DNA from: an uncultured Flavobacteriales bacterium | Lineage (GTDB): Bacteria > Bacteroidota > Bacteroidia > Flavobacteriales > Crocinitomicaceae | Assembly: GCA_946480815.1 (NCBI GenBank) | Contig: CAMLLB010000021.1 | Span: 1 to 61,593, forward strand | Length of the DNA: 61,593 nucleotides | Direction of reading: 5' to 3' | Shown: positions 1-8,791 of the stretch, piece after piece | How positions within the stretch are numbered: position 1 is the stretch's first letter | How the letters are laid out: each line of letters opens with the position of its first letter | Translations under genes and position numbers: made by a program | Notes under the pieces: model-generated | Database searches by the model: none | Told to the model about the DNA's origin: nothing | Seen by the model: the letters and a program-made list of their open reading frames with translations, nothing else

Positions 1-246
1 CCAAAGGCTGACGAAGACTGAGCATGGCAATGACAGATTGCCGAATGCGAAGGAAGATAGAGCCAAAGGCTGACGAAGACTGAGCATGGCAATGACAGAT
101 TGCCGAATGCGAAGGAAAGATAGGCTAGTTGACGAAGACGGATTATGGCAATGATAAATTGTTAAGAACATAGGATAGATAAAGCCAAAGGTTGGCAAAA
201 ACTGTACTAAGCTCCGCAATAACAAATTGCCGGTACGAAGAATAAA
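1..246. repeat. Decaying tandem repeat, about 62-bp unit, four copies
   Basis: Two almost identical units (1-62 and 63-123) are followed by two degenerate copies (about 124-183 and 184-246). Each unit holds a small hairpin: GGCAAT at 26-31 pairs with ATTGCC at 37-42 around a 5-base loop. The stem is recognisable in copies 3 and 4 although the flanks have drifted. No reading frame runs through it. The array touches the window edge, so more copies may lie to the left. It is non-coding and its function is unknown; an intergenic REP-like array is the simplest reading. Confidence 0.75.
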
Positions 247-274
247 AAATGAATGCGGTCATAAAGAACTATTG

Positions 275-308
275 AAAAAAATGGCGGGAAAATTTTCCCG
301 CCATTTAT
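275..308. terminator. Perfect 24-bp palindrome, likely terminator of the DinB gene
   Basis: Positions 281-304 form a perfect GC-then-AT palindrome (arms ATGGCGGGAAAA and TTTTCCCGCCAT). It is preceded by a run of A, which reads as a T tract on the minus strand. It lies just past the stop codon of the minus-strand DinB gene. The stem core (GCGGGAAAA) resembles the palindrome at 59968-60001. Confidence 0.7.
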
Positions 309-316
309 ATTTGTAA

Positions 317-817
317 TTAATTGAAATCCGGGTAATCTGCTGTTGGGCCATAACTTGGCGGAACTGGTATTCCAAGTAACCTGTAATTAACTCCTAGTTG
401 AGCCCGGTGATGAACGGTTTGATTATGTGCAACACGGGCAACATCTTCTTTGCTGCTCACAAAATGGATTTTATCACCTGAACGAAGCGTCCATTTTTCA
501 TCGAATACCGAATCGTTTGCATTTTCCAAAGCTTTCATTCCTTTGGTAACACATTCGTTAAAGTAGTCCATTGCTTCTTCAACCGAATTTAATTGTTTCG
601 GATCGTAAGGAGCTTTTTCGAAATCCAATCCGTCTGTTGTTACTGCCATTTCTGCCCACAAAGGAAGATCTACCACATGAAGAAAAAGATCTCCTAATTT
701 CATGCTCTTTTCGTGAATCTTGTAATCCTTTTTGTCAAAAGGGAAAACCTGGATAAATTTTCTTGTAGTTTCTGCTTCTGCAGCTAACTGTGCCTGTAAT
801 TGCTCTTTTCTTGTCAT
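317..817 (-). CDS. DinB family protein
   Basis: This 166-residue protein has the size and layout of the DinB/YfiT four-helix-bundle family. Those proteins bind a metal through three histidines and often act as thiol-dependent S-transferases or remain uncharacterised. Candidate ligands are H47 (in FLHVVDLP), H131 and H136/H137 (in HNQTVHHRAQLG), and the C-terminal motif YRLLGIPVPPSYGP is typical. There is no signal peptide, so it should be cytoplasmic. It lies downstream of a WYL regulator on the same strand, separated by 170 bp. The substrate cannot be inferred. The family call is confident, the activity is not. Confidence 0.85.
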   Translation of the reverse strand: MTRKEQLQAQLAAEAETTRKFIQVFPFDKKDYKIHEKSMKLGDLFLHVVDLPLWAEMAVTTDGLDFEKAPYDPKQLNSVEEAMDYFNECVTKGMKALENANDSVFDEKWTLRSGDKIHFVSSKEDVARVAHNQTVHHRAQLGVNYRLLGIPVPPSYGPTADYPDFN

Positions 818-987
818 GATTTCTAATTTTTATACAAAGAAAAGGCAGGACACTGACAGCCCTATGGCAGTCCGATTTTCAATAATTGAAAAATTGATAA
901 TTTAAATTGAAAAGATCTGATTTAAACATGCTTTTTAGGAGCATACAGGCTTTCATTCCGATAACTATCGGAACTCCATTTTAATTT

Positions 988-1671
988 TCAATAGTTCACA
1001 GGTAGTTTATAAGCACTAAGCGGAATGTGCTCGCTTACCTGAAATGGATTTATCGTTTTGCGGAGTTCCTTGATACGTTCAACTTTGAAATCACGATAAT
1101 CCTTGCGCAACTGACAATAACCGATCAGATGCCAGGAAAACGCATAAAAGACCAGGCCAATTGGTTCGATGGTCCGTTCCAGCCGCTCTTCCTTTAAACT
1201 TTGGTACGTGATTTTAATTTGAATTCGCTCAGATATCGCGTGTTGGATCGCAGACAAGTATTCAAACTCGAAGTTGAGCCTTTCCGGAACCTGGAGTTTG
1301 ATACGCTCATCCAGGAGCGCCACTTTTTCCTTGTCTACTTGTTTCAAAACAGATTTGATCTTCGTCAATGCACTGTCAAAAGTGGATTGGACTGATCGGT
1401 CTCCAAAACCACTAATTAGTGATTGGGACAGCAACAAGGCATTTGCTTCTTCCAGTGTAAATGAAACCGGTGGAGTGAAGTAGCCGGGAATAATGAAATA
1501 TCCTTTGTTTGGCTCAAAGCTAACGGGTATTCCGGCTTCACCGATGGCTTTAATGTCTCTGTATACGGTTCTTATACTGATTTCAAATTTCTCGGAAATG
1601 CGTTCGGCGCTCACGTATTTGCGAGACTGAAGTAACGTAACGATTCCAAATAAACGGTCTACACGATTCAT
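988..1671 (-). CDS. YafY-type HTH/WYL transcriptional regulator
   Basis: The 227-residue product has an N-terminal winged helix-turn-helix (about 5-60, with RKYVSAERISEKFEISIRTVYRDIKAI) and a C-terminal WYL ligand-sensing domain (about 135-215). The signature reads WHLIGYC, with His where Tyr is usual. WYL regulators respond to nucleic-acid or small-molecule ligands and usually control neighbouring genes. Its ATG overlaps the stop of the upstream FAD oxidase by 4 bp (ATGA), so the two are probably translationally coupled. It may control itself, the oxidase and the DinB gene; that is inference from position. Confidence 0.88.
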   Translation of the reverse strand: MNRVDRLFGIVTLLQSRKYVSAERISEKFEISIRTVYRDIKAIGEAGIPVSFEPNKGYFIIPGYFTPPVSFTLEEANALLLSQSLISGFGDRSVQSTFDSALTKIKSVLKQVDKEKVALLDERIKLQVPERLNFEFEYLSAIQHAISERIQIKITYQSLKEERLERTIEPIGLVFYAFSWHLIGYCQLRKDYRDFKVERIKELRKTINPFQVSEHIPLSAYKLPVNY

Positions 1672-3077
1672 CCTTTTCTGGCTGGTAAAACTTTCCCTGG
1701 GTTCAATAAATTCTTCGGATCAAAGACCTTTTTAATGGAACGCATCAAATCAAGTCCGATCTCACTAAAGGCTAAGTCCATATATGGTGTTTGGACCAGC
1801 CCGATTCCATGTTCTCCCGAAATGGTCCCGCCCAAACGCACCACTTCTGTAAATAATTCCCGGATAGCGTGTGGAAGCTGATTGTTCCAGGCTTCATCAT
1901 CAAGGTTGTCCTTAATAATATTCACATGTAAATTTCCATCACCGGCATGTCCGTAGCAAACTGATTTGAATCCGTATTTCTTTTCCAGTTCTTTTACTTT
2001 CTTCAGAAGTTGCGGGAGTTCATTTCGGGGTACAACAGTATCTTCTTCTTTATAAACAGAATGCGTTTTCACACATTCACCGATCTTTCTTCGTAAACGC
2101 CAAAGGCTTTCTTTTTGAGCATCCGTTTCTGCAAAGAGAATTTCATCAATGTCAAATTGTTCTACCAATTCCATGATTTTTTCACATTCCTGCATCAGGA
2201 CGTCCAAATTGAATCCATCCAGTTCGATCAATAAGTGGGCATCGTGATCATCTTTGAGCAGGTTTGGGGCATCATCTACATAAGGTGTTGTGAACAGGAT
2301 CGCGTCGCGGTCCATGTATTCCAATCCGCTTGGAATGATGCCGGCCATGAAAATTTTACCGACAGCCTCACACGCTTCGACCCCACTTCTGAAAGGAACC
2401 AGTAAAAGTAAATTATGAGTTGGGTGGGGAATGAGGCGCAGAACAATTTTTGTTACAACTGCAAGTGTCCCTTCGCTTCCAATGATCAATTGCGTAAGGT
2501 TGTAACCCGTTGCGTTCTTAATTACATTTGCCCCGGTCCAGAGAATATCTCCATTGGGTAAAACAACTTCCAGGTTGAGCACCCAATCTTTTGTTACACC
2601 ATATTTCACTGCTTTTGGTCCCCCTGAATTTTCAGCAATATTTCCGCCAATGAAACAAGAACCTTTGGATGCCGGATCCGGAGGATAGAATAGACCAACG
2701 GCTTTCACTGCATTTTGAAGTTCTTCGGTTACAATTCCGGGTTCCGTAATTACCTGGTGGTTTTTTTCATCGATATGAATGATCTTATTCATCCGTTCGA
2801 GACTTAAGAGAACACCTCCGTAATTGGCCAATGCTCCACCGCTCAAACCTGTCCGGGCACCGGAAGGCGTTACGATCAGATCGTTTTCGTAGCAATACTT
2901 CATGATGGAAGAAACCTCTTCGACAGTTTCAGGTTTTACCACGATGGAAGGGTAGAATACAAAGTCTTCTGTATGATCAGAAGCATACCGGCCGTCTATA
3001 GCTGATCCGACTTGTACTCGCTTATCAAGTAACTGGGTGAAAAAATGAATGTGTTTCTCTTCAAGAGCCTCTGTCAT
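1668..3077 (-). CDS. FAD-linked oxidase, glycolate/D-lactate dehydrogenase (GlcD) family
   Basis: This 469-residue flavoprotein matches GlcD/D-lactate dehydrogenase-like enzymes, which oxidise 2-hydroxy acids. The N-terminal PCMH FAD-binding domain shows TPSGARTGLSGGA and FIGGNIAENSGGPKAVKYG. The C-terminal FAD-oxidase domain shows HAGDGNLHVNI and SGEHGIGL. No GlcE or GlcF/iron-sulfur subunit is nearby, so it probably works as a single subunit with another electron acceptor. It is the first gene of an operon with the WYL regulator (4-bp overlap). The substrate (D-lactate, glycolate or another 2-hydroxy acid) cannot be decided. Confidence 0.88.
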   Translation of the reverse strand: MTEALEEKHIHFFTQLLDKRVQVGSAIDGRYASDHTEDFVFYPSIVVKPETVEEVSSIMKYCYENDLIVTPSGARTGLSGGALANYGGVLLSLERMNKIIHIDEKNHQVITEPGIVTEELQNAVKAVGLFYPPDPASKGSCFIGGNIAENSGGPKAVKYGVTKDWVLNLEVVLPNGDILWTGANVIKNATGYNLTQLIIGSEGTLAVVTKIVLRLIPHPTHNLLLLVPFRSGVEACEAVGKIFMAGIIPSGLEYMDRDAILFTTPYVDDAPNLLKDDHDAHLLIELDGFNLDVLMQECEKIMELVEQFDIDEILFAETDAQKESLWRLRRKIGECVKTHSVYKEEDTVVPRNELPQLLKKVKELEKKYGFKSVCYGHAGDGNLHVNIIKDNLDDEAWNNQLPHAIRELFTEVVRLGGTISGEHGIGLVQTPYMDLAFSEIGLDLMRSIKKVFDPKNLLNPGKVLPARKG

Positions 3078-3105
3078 GGTCCGGATTTTCAGTAAAAATA
3101 AGAAA

Positions 3106-3174
3106 AAGCGTGAGCTTTTGATAACAGTCCCGGATATCCGGGATTAGTGCAGCTGCAAGCGTGAGCTTTTGATA
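3106..3174. repeat. 18-bp direct repeat flanking a 16-bp palindrome in a divergent promoter region
   Basis: The word AAGCGTGAGCTTTTGATA occurs at 3106-3123 and again at 3157-3174. Between the copies, 3128-3143 is a perfect palindrome, TCCCGGATATCCGGGA. The site sits between the divergent FAD oxidase (minus) and DUF2130 (plus) genes. It could be an operator or a dispersed repeat; nothing in the sequence separates these. Confidence 0.55.
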
Positions 3175-3311
3175 GTCCAAAGGGATAATCAGTTATACCT
3201 GAAAATTGAAGTTTTTATTCAAATAACTGTTTTATTAACTTTTTGGTTCGAATAATCGGGAATGTTTATCAAAATGATAGTAATTTTAAGCTTGTTCAAT
3301 TTTTGCCTGTT

Positions 3312-4568
3312 ATGAATCAAATTGCTTGTCCGAATTGTGGTACTTCCATCGATGTAAATGACATTTTAGCGCATCAGCTGGAAGAACAAATTCAGCGTAA
3401 ATACCAGAATGAACTCAATGAAACACGTAATGAATTTGCTAAGAAACAGGAAGTTTTGTTACGCGAAAAAGAGGAGTTTGAGGAAAAGAAACGCCGGGAA
3501 AATGAACTGTTTCAGGAACGCTTCGAGCAAAAACTAAAGGAGGAACGTAAAAACCTGGAAGAGAAGTTGAAAACAAAGCTGATCCAGGAGCAAGGTGAAC
3601 AATTTGCAGACCTTCAAAAAGAACTGAACGAGAAATCTGAACAGATTAAGGAATTGAACCGGACAAAAGCTGAAATTGAAAAGTTGAAGCGTGAGAAGGA
3701 CGAGTTGAAAGAAGTGGTTGAAGCTGAAGCTCAAAGAAAGTTGAATGCACAAATCCAGGAAGAAAAAGAAAAAATCCGCAAAACAGAAGAAGAGCGTAAC
3801 GAGTTACGTGTTAGGGAATTACTCAAGCAATTGGAGGATCAAAAAAAGCTGACGGAAGAAATGAAACGCAAGCAGGAACAAGGTTCCATGCAATTGCAGG
3901 GTGAAGTACAGGAGTTGGCAATTGAGGAATGGCTGATGGCCAATTTCCCAATGGATACAATTGAGGAAATCCGGAAAGGAGCGAGAGGAGGTGATTGCAT
4001 TCAAACCGTGCATACACGTGTACAGCAAAATTGCGGAACGATTTATTACGAATCGAAACGCGCGAAAGATTTCTCACCCTCATGGATTGAAAAATTCAAA
4101 GCAGATATTCGCGATAAAGGTGCCGATATCGGTGTATTGGTTACGGAGGTAATGCCTTCTGATATGCAGCGAATGGGATTACGGGATGGAATTTGGATCT
4201 GCACTTATGAAGAATTCAAAGGCTTGTGTTCTGTTTTGAGAGAAACCATTATTCAAATCAGCAGTACGTTGGTGGCACAGGAAAATAAAGGCGATAAAAT
4301 GTACCTGCTGTATGATTTCCTGACCAGTTCCACATTCCGTATGCAGGTAGAAGCAATTGTAGAAGGATTTACCCAAATGAAAGCTGACCTTGAAAGTGAA
4401 AAAAGATCAATGCAGCGTATCTGGAAACAACGCGAAAAACAAATTGAAAAAGTAATTGTAAATACAATCGACATGTACGGATCAGTGAAAGGAATTGCCG
4501 GGAATGCCGTACAGGAAGTACGTGCCCTGGAATTACCGGATGTACCTGACACGGATGATGAAGACTAA
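3312..4568 (+). CDS. DUF2130 family coiled-coil protein, possible nuclease
   Basis: The 418-residue protein starts at ATG 3312 (MNQIACPNCG); an upstream in-frame TTG at 3243 would add 23 unsupported residues. A short N-terminal segment with one CPNC motif is followed by a long, highly charged coiled coil (about 25-210). The C-terminal domain (about 210-400) is of DUF2130 type. It contains GGDC with D228 and, 19 residues on, YYESKR giving E247-x-K249. That spacing fits the core of a PD-(D/E)XK nuclease, though I infer this from motif alone. There is no signal peptide. Homologues are widespread and uncharacterised. Confidence 0.85.
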   Translation: MNQIACPNCGTSIDVNDILAHQLEEQIQRKYQNELNETRNEFAKKQEVLLREKEEFEEKKRRENELFQERFEQKLKEERKNLEEKLKTKLIQEQGEQFADLQKELNEKSEQIKELNRTKAEIEKLKREKDELKEVVEAEAQRKLNAQIQEEKEKIRKTEEERNELRVRELLKQLEDQKKLTEEMKRKQEQGSMQLQGEVQELAIEEWLMANFPMDTIEEIRKGARGGDCIQTVHTRVQQNCGTIYYESKRAKDFSPSWIEKFKADIRDKGADIGVLVTEVMPSDMQRMGLRDGIWICTYEEFKGLCSVLRETIIQISSTLVAQENKGDKMYLLYDFLTSSTFRMQVEAIVEGFTQMKADLESEKRSMQRIWKQREKQIEKVIVNTIDMYGSVKGIAGNAVQEVRALELPDVPDTDDED

Positions 4569-4610
4569 CTAATTAATTCCGAATTCCTAATGAATAAATT
4601 GCTATACTAG

Positions 4611-4642
4611 TAATTCGTAATTCGTAATTCGTAATTCGTAAT
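4611..4642. repeat. Heptanucleotide tandem repeat (TAATTCG)4
   Basis: Four exact TAATTCG units followed by a partial one lie 12 bp before the start of the VOC gene. Short tandem repeats this close to a start can change length by slippage and alter promoter spacing. Similar AT-rich words are also common intergenic filler in Flavobacteriales. Confidence 0.7.
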
Positions 4643-4653
4643 TAATTTAGACT

Positions 4654-5046
4654 ATGATCAAATTTGCATACACCATTTTGTACGTTCCAGATGTGAAACG
4701 AACAGCTGAATTTTATTCCAAAACCTTTGGTTTTGAAGTACGCTTTATTGCTCCCGGAGATGAGTATGCGGAATTAAGTTCGGGAACAACTACTTTGTCC
4801 TTTGCTGCATTGCCACTCGCAAATTCGAATCTGAGGGACGGTTTCCAGCAAAGTGATTTAAAGACCAAACCTTTTGGGATCGAACTGGGATTTACAACCG
4901 TGGACGTTCCTGCTTTGGTTGATAAAGCACTTGCAGCAGGAGCAACACTTTTGGAAGAACCGAAAGAAAAGCCGTGGGGACAAGTTGTGGCATATGTACG
5001 CGATTTAGATGGATTTCTGATCGAGATCTGTACACCGATGGATTAA
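4654..5046 (+). CDS. VOC (glyoxalase/bleomycin-resistance fold) family protein
   Basis: The 130-residue protein has the two beta-alpha-beta-beta-beta modules of the vicinal oxygen chelate superfamily: module 1 starts at KFAYTILYVPDVKRTAEFYSK and module 2 at FGIELGFTTVDVPALVDKAL. The C-terminal signature VRDLDGFLIEICTP places a conserved Glu near 123. The usual first metal-binding His at the start of strand 1 is replaced (KFAYTI), so a classical glyoxalase I site is not complete. Substrate and reaction are unknown. The gene stands between DUF2130 and DUF2079 on the same strand, with its own spacer. Confidence 0.85.
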   Translation: MIKFAYTILYVPDVKRTAEFYSKTFGFEVRFIAPGDEYAELSSGTTTLSFAALPLANSNLRDGFQQSDLKTKPFGIELGFTTVDVPALVDKALAAGATLLEEPKEKPWGQVVAYVRDLDGFLIEICTPMD

Positions 5047-5110
5047 TAGTAATTGAATTCGGGTCCCCTTGGAGGATCAGGAATTTGAACTTTGAACTTT
5101 TTAACTTGCT

Positions 5111-6568
5111 ATGAATCAAATTAAAAGCATATATAACACCTTCAAACAAGTTCCCGAGAAATACCTGATCGTTCTTGCATTTGCAGTGATCTATTCACTT
5201 GTTTCACTGGTAAATCATTATTTGTTCCGGACTTATGCACTTGATTTGGGAATTTACTCGAATGCCTTATACGACTATTCTCATTTTCAGTGGAATGATA
5301 GTACTATTTTTAAAACGCAACCTCAAAATTTGTTGGGAGACCATTTTGATATTTACCTCATGCTCTATTCTCCTTTCGTTTGGATTTTCGGTTCTTATAC
5401 CTTACTGATCTTTCAGATTGCCAGTATTCTTCTCGGAGGATTGGGAGTTTATCGCTATTTCAAGGAAAACAGGATGCTGGCCATGAATGCCATGCTGTTT
5501 TTTTACCTGTTCTTTGGAGTTTATACGGCCTTATCGTATGATTTTCACGATAGCGTTGTAGTAGCCATGCTTGTTCCCTGGCTTTTTGTTTTTACCAAAG
5601 AACGGAAAATGAAATGGGCGGCATTTTTTGTGGTACTGCTTTGGCTGGGAAAGGAAAACAGCGGTTTATGGGTCGCATTTATCTGTTTCGGACTTTCATT
5701 ACTGAACTGGAGAGAGAAAAGATGGCGCTTCTTTTTCATCATCGCCGGATTTGCATCCATGGTCTATTTTATCATTGTGATCAAGTTAGTGATGCCTGCT
5801 TTGACTCCTGACGGGATTTACCCGCATTTTGACTACAGCGCTTTGGGTTTAACTATGAAAGAAGCGATAAAACACCTGATCTTCCATCCGATCGATTCGT
5901 TTCATTTGTTCATTTCCAATTTCAAGGACCCATTGGCTGACAATACAAAATCAGAACTGATAAACTATTTGTTGTTCTCCGGAATGGCTTTACTGATATT
6001 CAGACCGGCCTATTTATTGATGTTGATCCCAATATTTTTTCAAAAGTTTTTTCACGATAATATTAATATCTGGGGAGCGGGTTTTCATTATTGCATTGAA
6101 TTCACACCCATTTTGGCGATCGGTGCCTTTGAAGTGATCGGGAAATTGAAAAAAGAATGGCTTAAAAGAGCAGCCGGTATGGTAATTGTCCTTTTAGCTA
6201 TGATTATGACGATTAAGCGAATAGGAGAGCCTTATCTTTACGAACCTGTTGAGAATGTCAATTTCCTGTCAGAAGAACATTACAAAAAAGCATACGACGT
6301 GAAACCGGTTTACGCTGCATTTAAATTGATTCCGAAAGATGCTATAGTTTCCTCGCAGTCAAATCTGGTACCCCATTTGGCAAATCGGGATTTCTGCTAC
6401 ATGTATCCGATGATGAAGGATGCGGAGTATGTAATCCTGGCGAAGAAAGATAGTTCTTATCCACTAAGTGATTCGCTATTTCAGGTCGAAATTCAGAATT
6501 TCCAGCAGTCCAAAGAGTGGATTAAACTGGTGGATAACGAAGAAGTGTTATTGGTGAAAAGAAAGTAG
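5111..6568 (+). CDS. DUF2079 family multi-pass membrane protein
   Basis: The 485-residue protein has roughly ten hydrophobic segments starting at residue 20 (YLIVLAFAVIYSLVSLV). It carries the DUF2079 hallmarks DLGIYSNALYDYSHFQW and LLGDHFDIYLMLYSPFVWIF near the N-terminus. The family resembles GT-C type polytopic glycosyltransferases, with a soluble C-terminal part (about 390-485 here). An enzymatic role in envelope glycan modification is possible but not shown. It ends before a large inverted repeat and converges on the OmpA gene. Confidence 0.8.
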   Translation: MNQIKSIYNTFKQVPEKYLIVLAFAVIYSLVSLVNHYLFRTYALDLGIYSNALYDYSHFQWNDSTIFKTQPQNLLGDHFDIYLMLYSPFVWIFGSYTLLIFQIASILLGGLGVYRYFKENRMLAMNAMLFFYLFFGVYTALSYDFHDSVVVAMLVPWLFVFTKERKMKWAAFFVVLLWLGKENSGLWVAFICFGLSLLNWREKRWRFFFIIAGFASMVYFIIVIKLVMPALTPDGIYPHFDYSALGLTMKEAIKHLIFHPIDSFHLFISNFKDPLADNTKSELINYLLFSGMALLIFRPAYLLMLIPIFFQKFFHDNINIWGAGFHYCIEFTPILAIGAFEVIGKLKKEWLKRAAGMVIVLLAMIMTIKRIGEPYLYEPVENVNFLSEEHYKKAYDVKPVYAAFKLIPKDAIVSSQSNLVPHLANRDFCYMYPMMKDAEYVILAKKDSSYPLSDSLFQVEIQNFQQSKEWIKLVDNEEVLLVKRK

Positions 6569-6619
6569 GCACATGATACATCACGAACCTGGTTGAGTGA
6601 ATAATATTCCTCCAAAAAA

Positions 6620-6681
6620 CTATGTGCTCTATGTATCTATGTGGCTTTAATTTCACCACATAGTGCACATAGAACACATAG
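6620..6681. terminator. Long imperfect inverted repeat between convergent genes
   Basis: The left arm 6620-6644 (begins CTATGTGCTCTATGT) pairs with the right arm 6655-6681 (ends AGAACACATAG) across a short AT-rich loop. It lies exactly between the DUF2079 gene and the convergent OmpA gene and probably terminates both. Words of this kind are common dispersed elements in Bacteroidota. Confidence 0.6.
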
Positions 6682-6717
6682 CAAATATCATTAATTGGTT
6701 ATTAAATGGGATTCCGA

Positions 6718-8781
6718 TTAATTCCCTTTGATCTCAAATTCCGTACGACGGTTTTGTTGTTTTCCATCTTCTGTATTGTTGGATGCAATTGGTTTGGAAG
6801 AACCATAACCCTTTGCGGCCATTCTGCTTGCAGCAATTCCCTTTTGAGACAAGTAAGCAACCACCGCTTCTGCACGTTGCTGTGAAAGCGTTTCGTTCAA
6901 GGTTGCAGAACCGGTATTATCCGTGTGTCCTGAAATTTCGATCTTTAATCCCGGAACATCTTTCATCAGCTGGACCAATCTTTCCAACTCGGCATTCGAT
7001 TCCGGTCTCAAAGTAGCTTTGTTTACATCAAAGAAAATATTGCGAAGCGCAATTTTGGAACCAATTGCAATATTCTTCAATTCGATCACTTTATTTACCA
7101 GGTTATCTGCCGAACCTTCCGGAATGTCAAAATTCTCAGAGTGGAATAAATAACCGGTCGCTTTTACAGCAATACCATAATTTTTTCCTGAGTTTAGAGT
7201 AATAATGAATTTTCCGGTTGCTGAGTTCGTTGTGAAAGTCTCAATTATTTTTCCTGTTGCATTGTCTGTAATCTCAATTTGAGCTTCAACTGCTTTTCTG
7301 GAGATCGCATCAATAGTGATTCCTTTAAATACAGTCAAACTTTTCTTCTTTACTTCTACAGATTTCTCAATGTTGTGATCTTTTACAGGCATTACAATAC
7401 TTGCAAGCAAATAATCTTCGGTTTCTGAAATTGGTTTTTTCTCAGGTCCCCAGAATGTTACTTTATAGATATCATATCCGCCTTTTCCGCCCGCTCTGTT
7501 GGAAGAGATATATGCAAATTTTCCATTTGCAGTAGAAGCAAAGAAGAAATCGTCATACGGACTGTTGATCGGGTATCCCATGTTTACAGGAGTTGTCCAT
7601 TGACCTTGTACTTTTTTGGAAAGGAAAATATCGTATCCGCCCATTCCCTCATGTCCTTCGGATGCAATGTACATGCTTTCACCATCGATGTGAATGTAAA
7701 TTGGACCGTCGTTGAACTTGGAATTCACACCCGTCAACATCGTTGCGATCATGTAATCCTGTTTCATTTTATTCTGCATTCCGGAGAACATAACCTCTGA
7801 TCCTGTTTCACGCACTTCGTTGTCACGGCTGAAGTAGATTTTCCAGCCATCCTCATTGTAAGAAGCATAACGCTCGTTGTTTTTATCCGTACTGATGAAT
7901 ATGCTCAGTATTTTAGGATCAGACCACTCATTCCCTTTCAATTTGGATTCGAAAATATCAGTCTGACCACCCGCATCCCGGTGCAATAACATCTTAGTAC
8001 CGTCATAAGAAAGACAGTTTGAAATGTCATCATTGCTTGAATTAATTGGTCCTTGAAGTTTTGTAGGAGTTGACCAGTTTTCCAATAGGGAAGAAGAATA
8101 GATCTCATAATCATAAATTCCAAGTGCATTCGCTTCATGACTATTCGGTCTGTTTGAACTTAAAATCATTTCCGAACCGTCCGTGGAAATCGATGGGGCA
8201 ATCTCATCTCTGTCCGTATTTAAGGAAGGAACATTATCAATCCAGCAACGAACCGGAGAAGCTTCGAATTTTTTTGCAGTAGCGCATTGTTTTTTGCGCT
8301 GATTTACAAATTTCATAAAATCGTCCGCTTTCTTGTATTCCGTTTCAAAAGTGGTGTAGTACTTAGACGCATCATCATACTTTGCTTCCAATTGAGAGGT
8401 GTATCCCAGGTAGAAGTTAAGGAACGGATCACACTTTGGATCCAGTTTTTGAGCTGTTTTGATGAATTCAATGGATAAGACCGGGTTCGTGGAATTCGCA
8501 TGACAAACTCCGATCTTGTAATTCAGTAAAGCATTATTCGGGTTGAATTTTTGTGCTTTTTCATATTCCTTTAAAGCACTTTTGAAATTTGTACCGTAAT
8601 CCTGAACTGCAAAAACAGCTTCCATTCCGACTTTGTAGAATTCATCTCCCTTTTCAATGGCAGTAGTTGCGGCTTTTAATCCTTCTTTATCGTCTTTAAA
8701 GTTTGCAGATTTGAATTCTACGTTTTGTCCATAAAGTGTTGTCGTTAAACCAATAACGACTAGTGTCAATAATTTTTTCAT
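6718..8781 (-). CDS. TPR/PD40/OmpA-domain envelope protein, PorE-like architecture
   Basis: The start is taken at MKKLLTLVVIG (8781), which gives a signal peptide cleaved after LYGQ; the longer frame would overlap the upstream gene. The 687-residue protein has an N-terminal TPR region (about 30-155), a PD40/WD40-like beta-propeller (about 190-440), a carboxypeptidase-regulatory-like beta-sandwich (about 475-570) and a C-terminal OmpA peptidoglycan-binding domain (about 585-687). The OmpA part shows GHTDNTGSATLNETLSQQRA and NRRTEFEI. This is the domain order of PorE, which anchors the type IX secretion apparatus to peptidoglycan, although PorE is a lipoprotein and no lipobox is seen here. Other OmpA/PD40 paralogues share the order, so the role is inference. 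Confidence 0.85.
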   Translation of the reverse strand: MKKLLTLVVIGLTTTLYGQNVEFKSANFKDDKEGLKAATTAIEKGDEFYKVGMEAVFAVQDYGTNFKSALKEYEKAQKFNPNNALLNYKIGVCHANSTNPVLSIEFIKTAQKLDPKCDPFLNFYLGYTSQLEAKYDDASKYYTTFETEYKKADDFMKFVNQRKKQCATAKKFEASPVRCWIDNVPSLNTDRDEIAPSISTDGSEMILSSNRPNSHEANALGIYDYEIYSSSLLENWSTPTKLQGPINSSNDDISNCLSYDGTKMLLHRDAGGQTDIFESKLKGNEWSDPKILSIFISTDKNNERYASYNEDGWKIYFSRDNEVRETGSEVMFSGMQNKMKQDYMIATMLTGVNSKFNDGPIYIHIDGESMYIASEGHEGMGGYDIFLSKKVQGQWTTPVNMGYPINSPYDDFFFASTANGKFAYISSNRAGGKGGYDIYKVTFWGPEKKPISETEDYLLASIVMPVKDHNIEKSVEVKKKSLTVFKGITIDAISRKAVEAQIEITDNATGKIIETFTTNSATGKFIITLNSGKNYGIAVKATGYLFHSENFDIPEGSADNLVNKVIELKNIAIGSKIALRNIFFDVNKATLRPESNAELERLVQLMKDVPGLKIEISGHTDNTGSATLNETLSQQRAEAVVAYLSQKGIAASRMAAKGYGSSKPIASNNTEDGKQQNRRTEFEIKGN

Positions 8782-8791
8782 CGTTTTGATT

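Noticed and set aside
1..246. CRISPR reading of the 62-bp repeats
   Set aside because: Whole units are repeated with no unique spacers and decay gradually; no cas genes are near.
3243..3311. N-terminal extension of the DUF2130 protein from TTG 3243
   Set aside because: The extension has no conserved feature, and the family start MNQIACPNCG has its own ATG.
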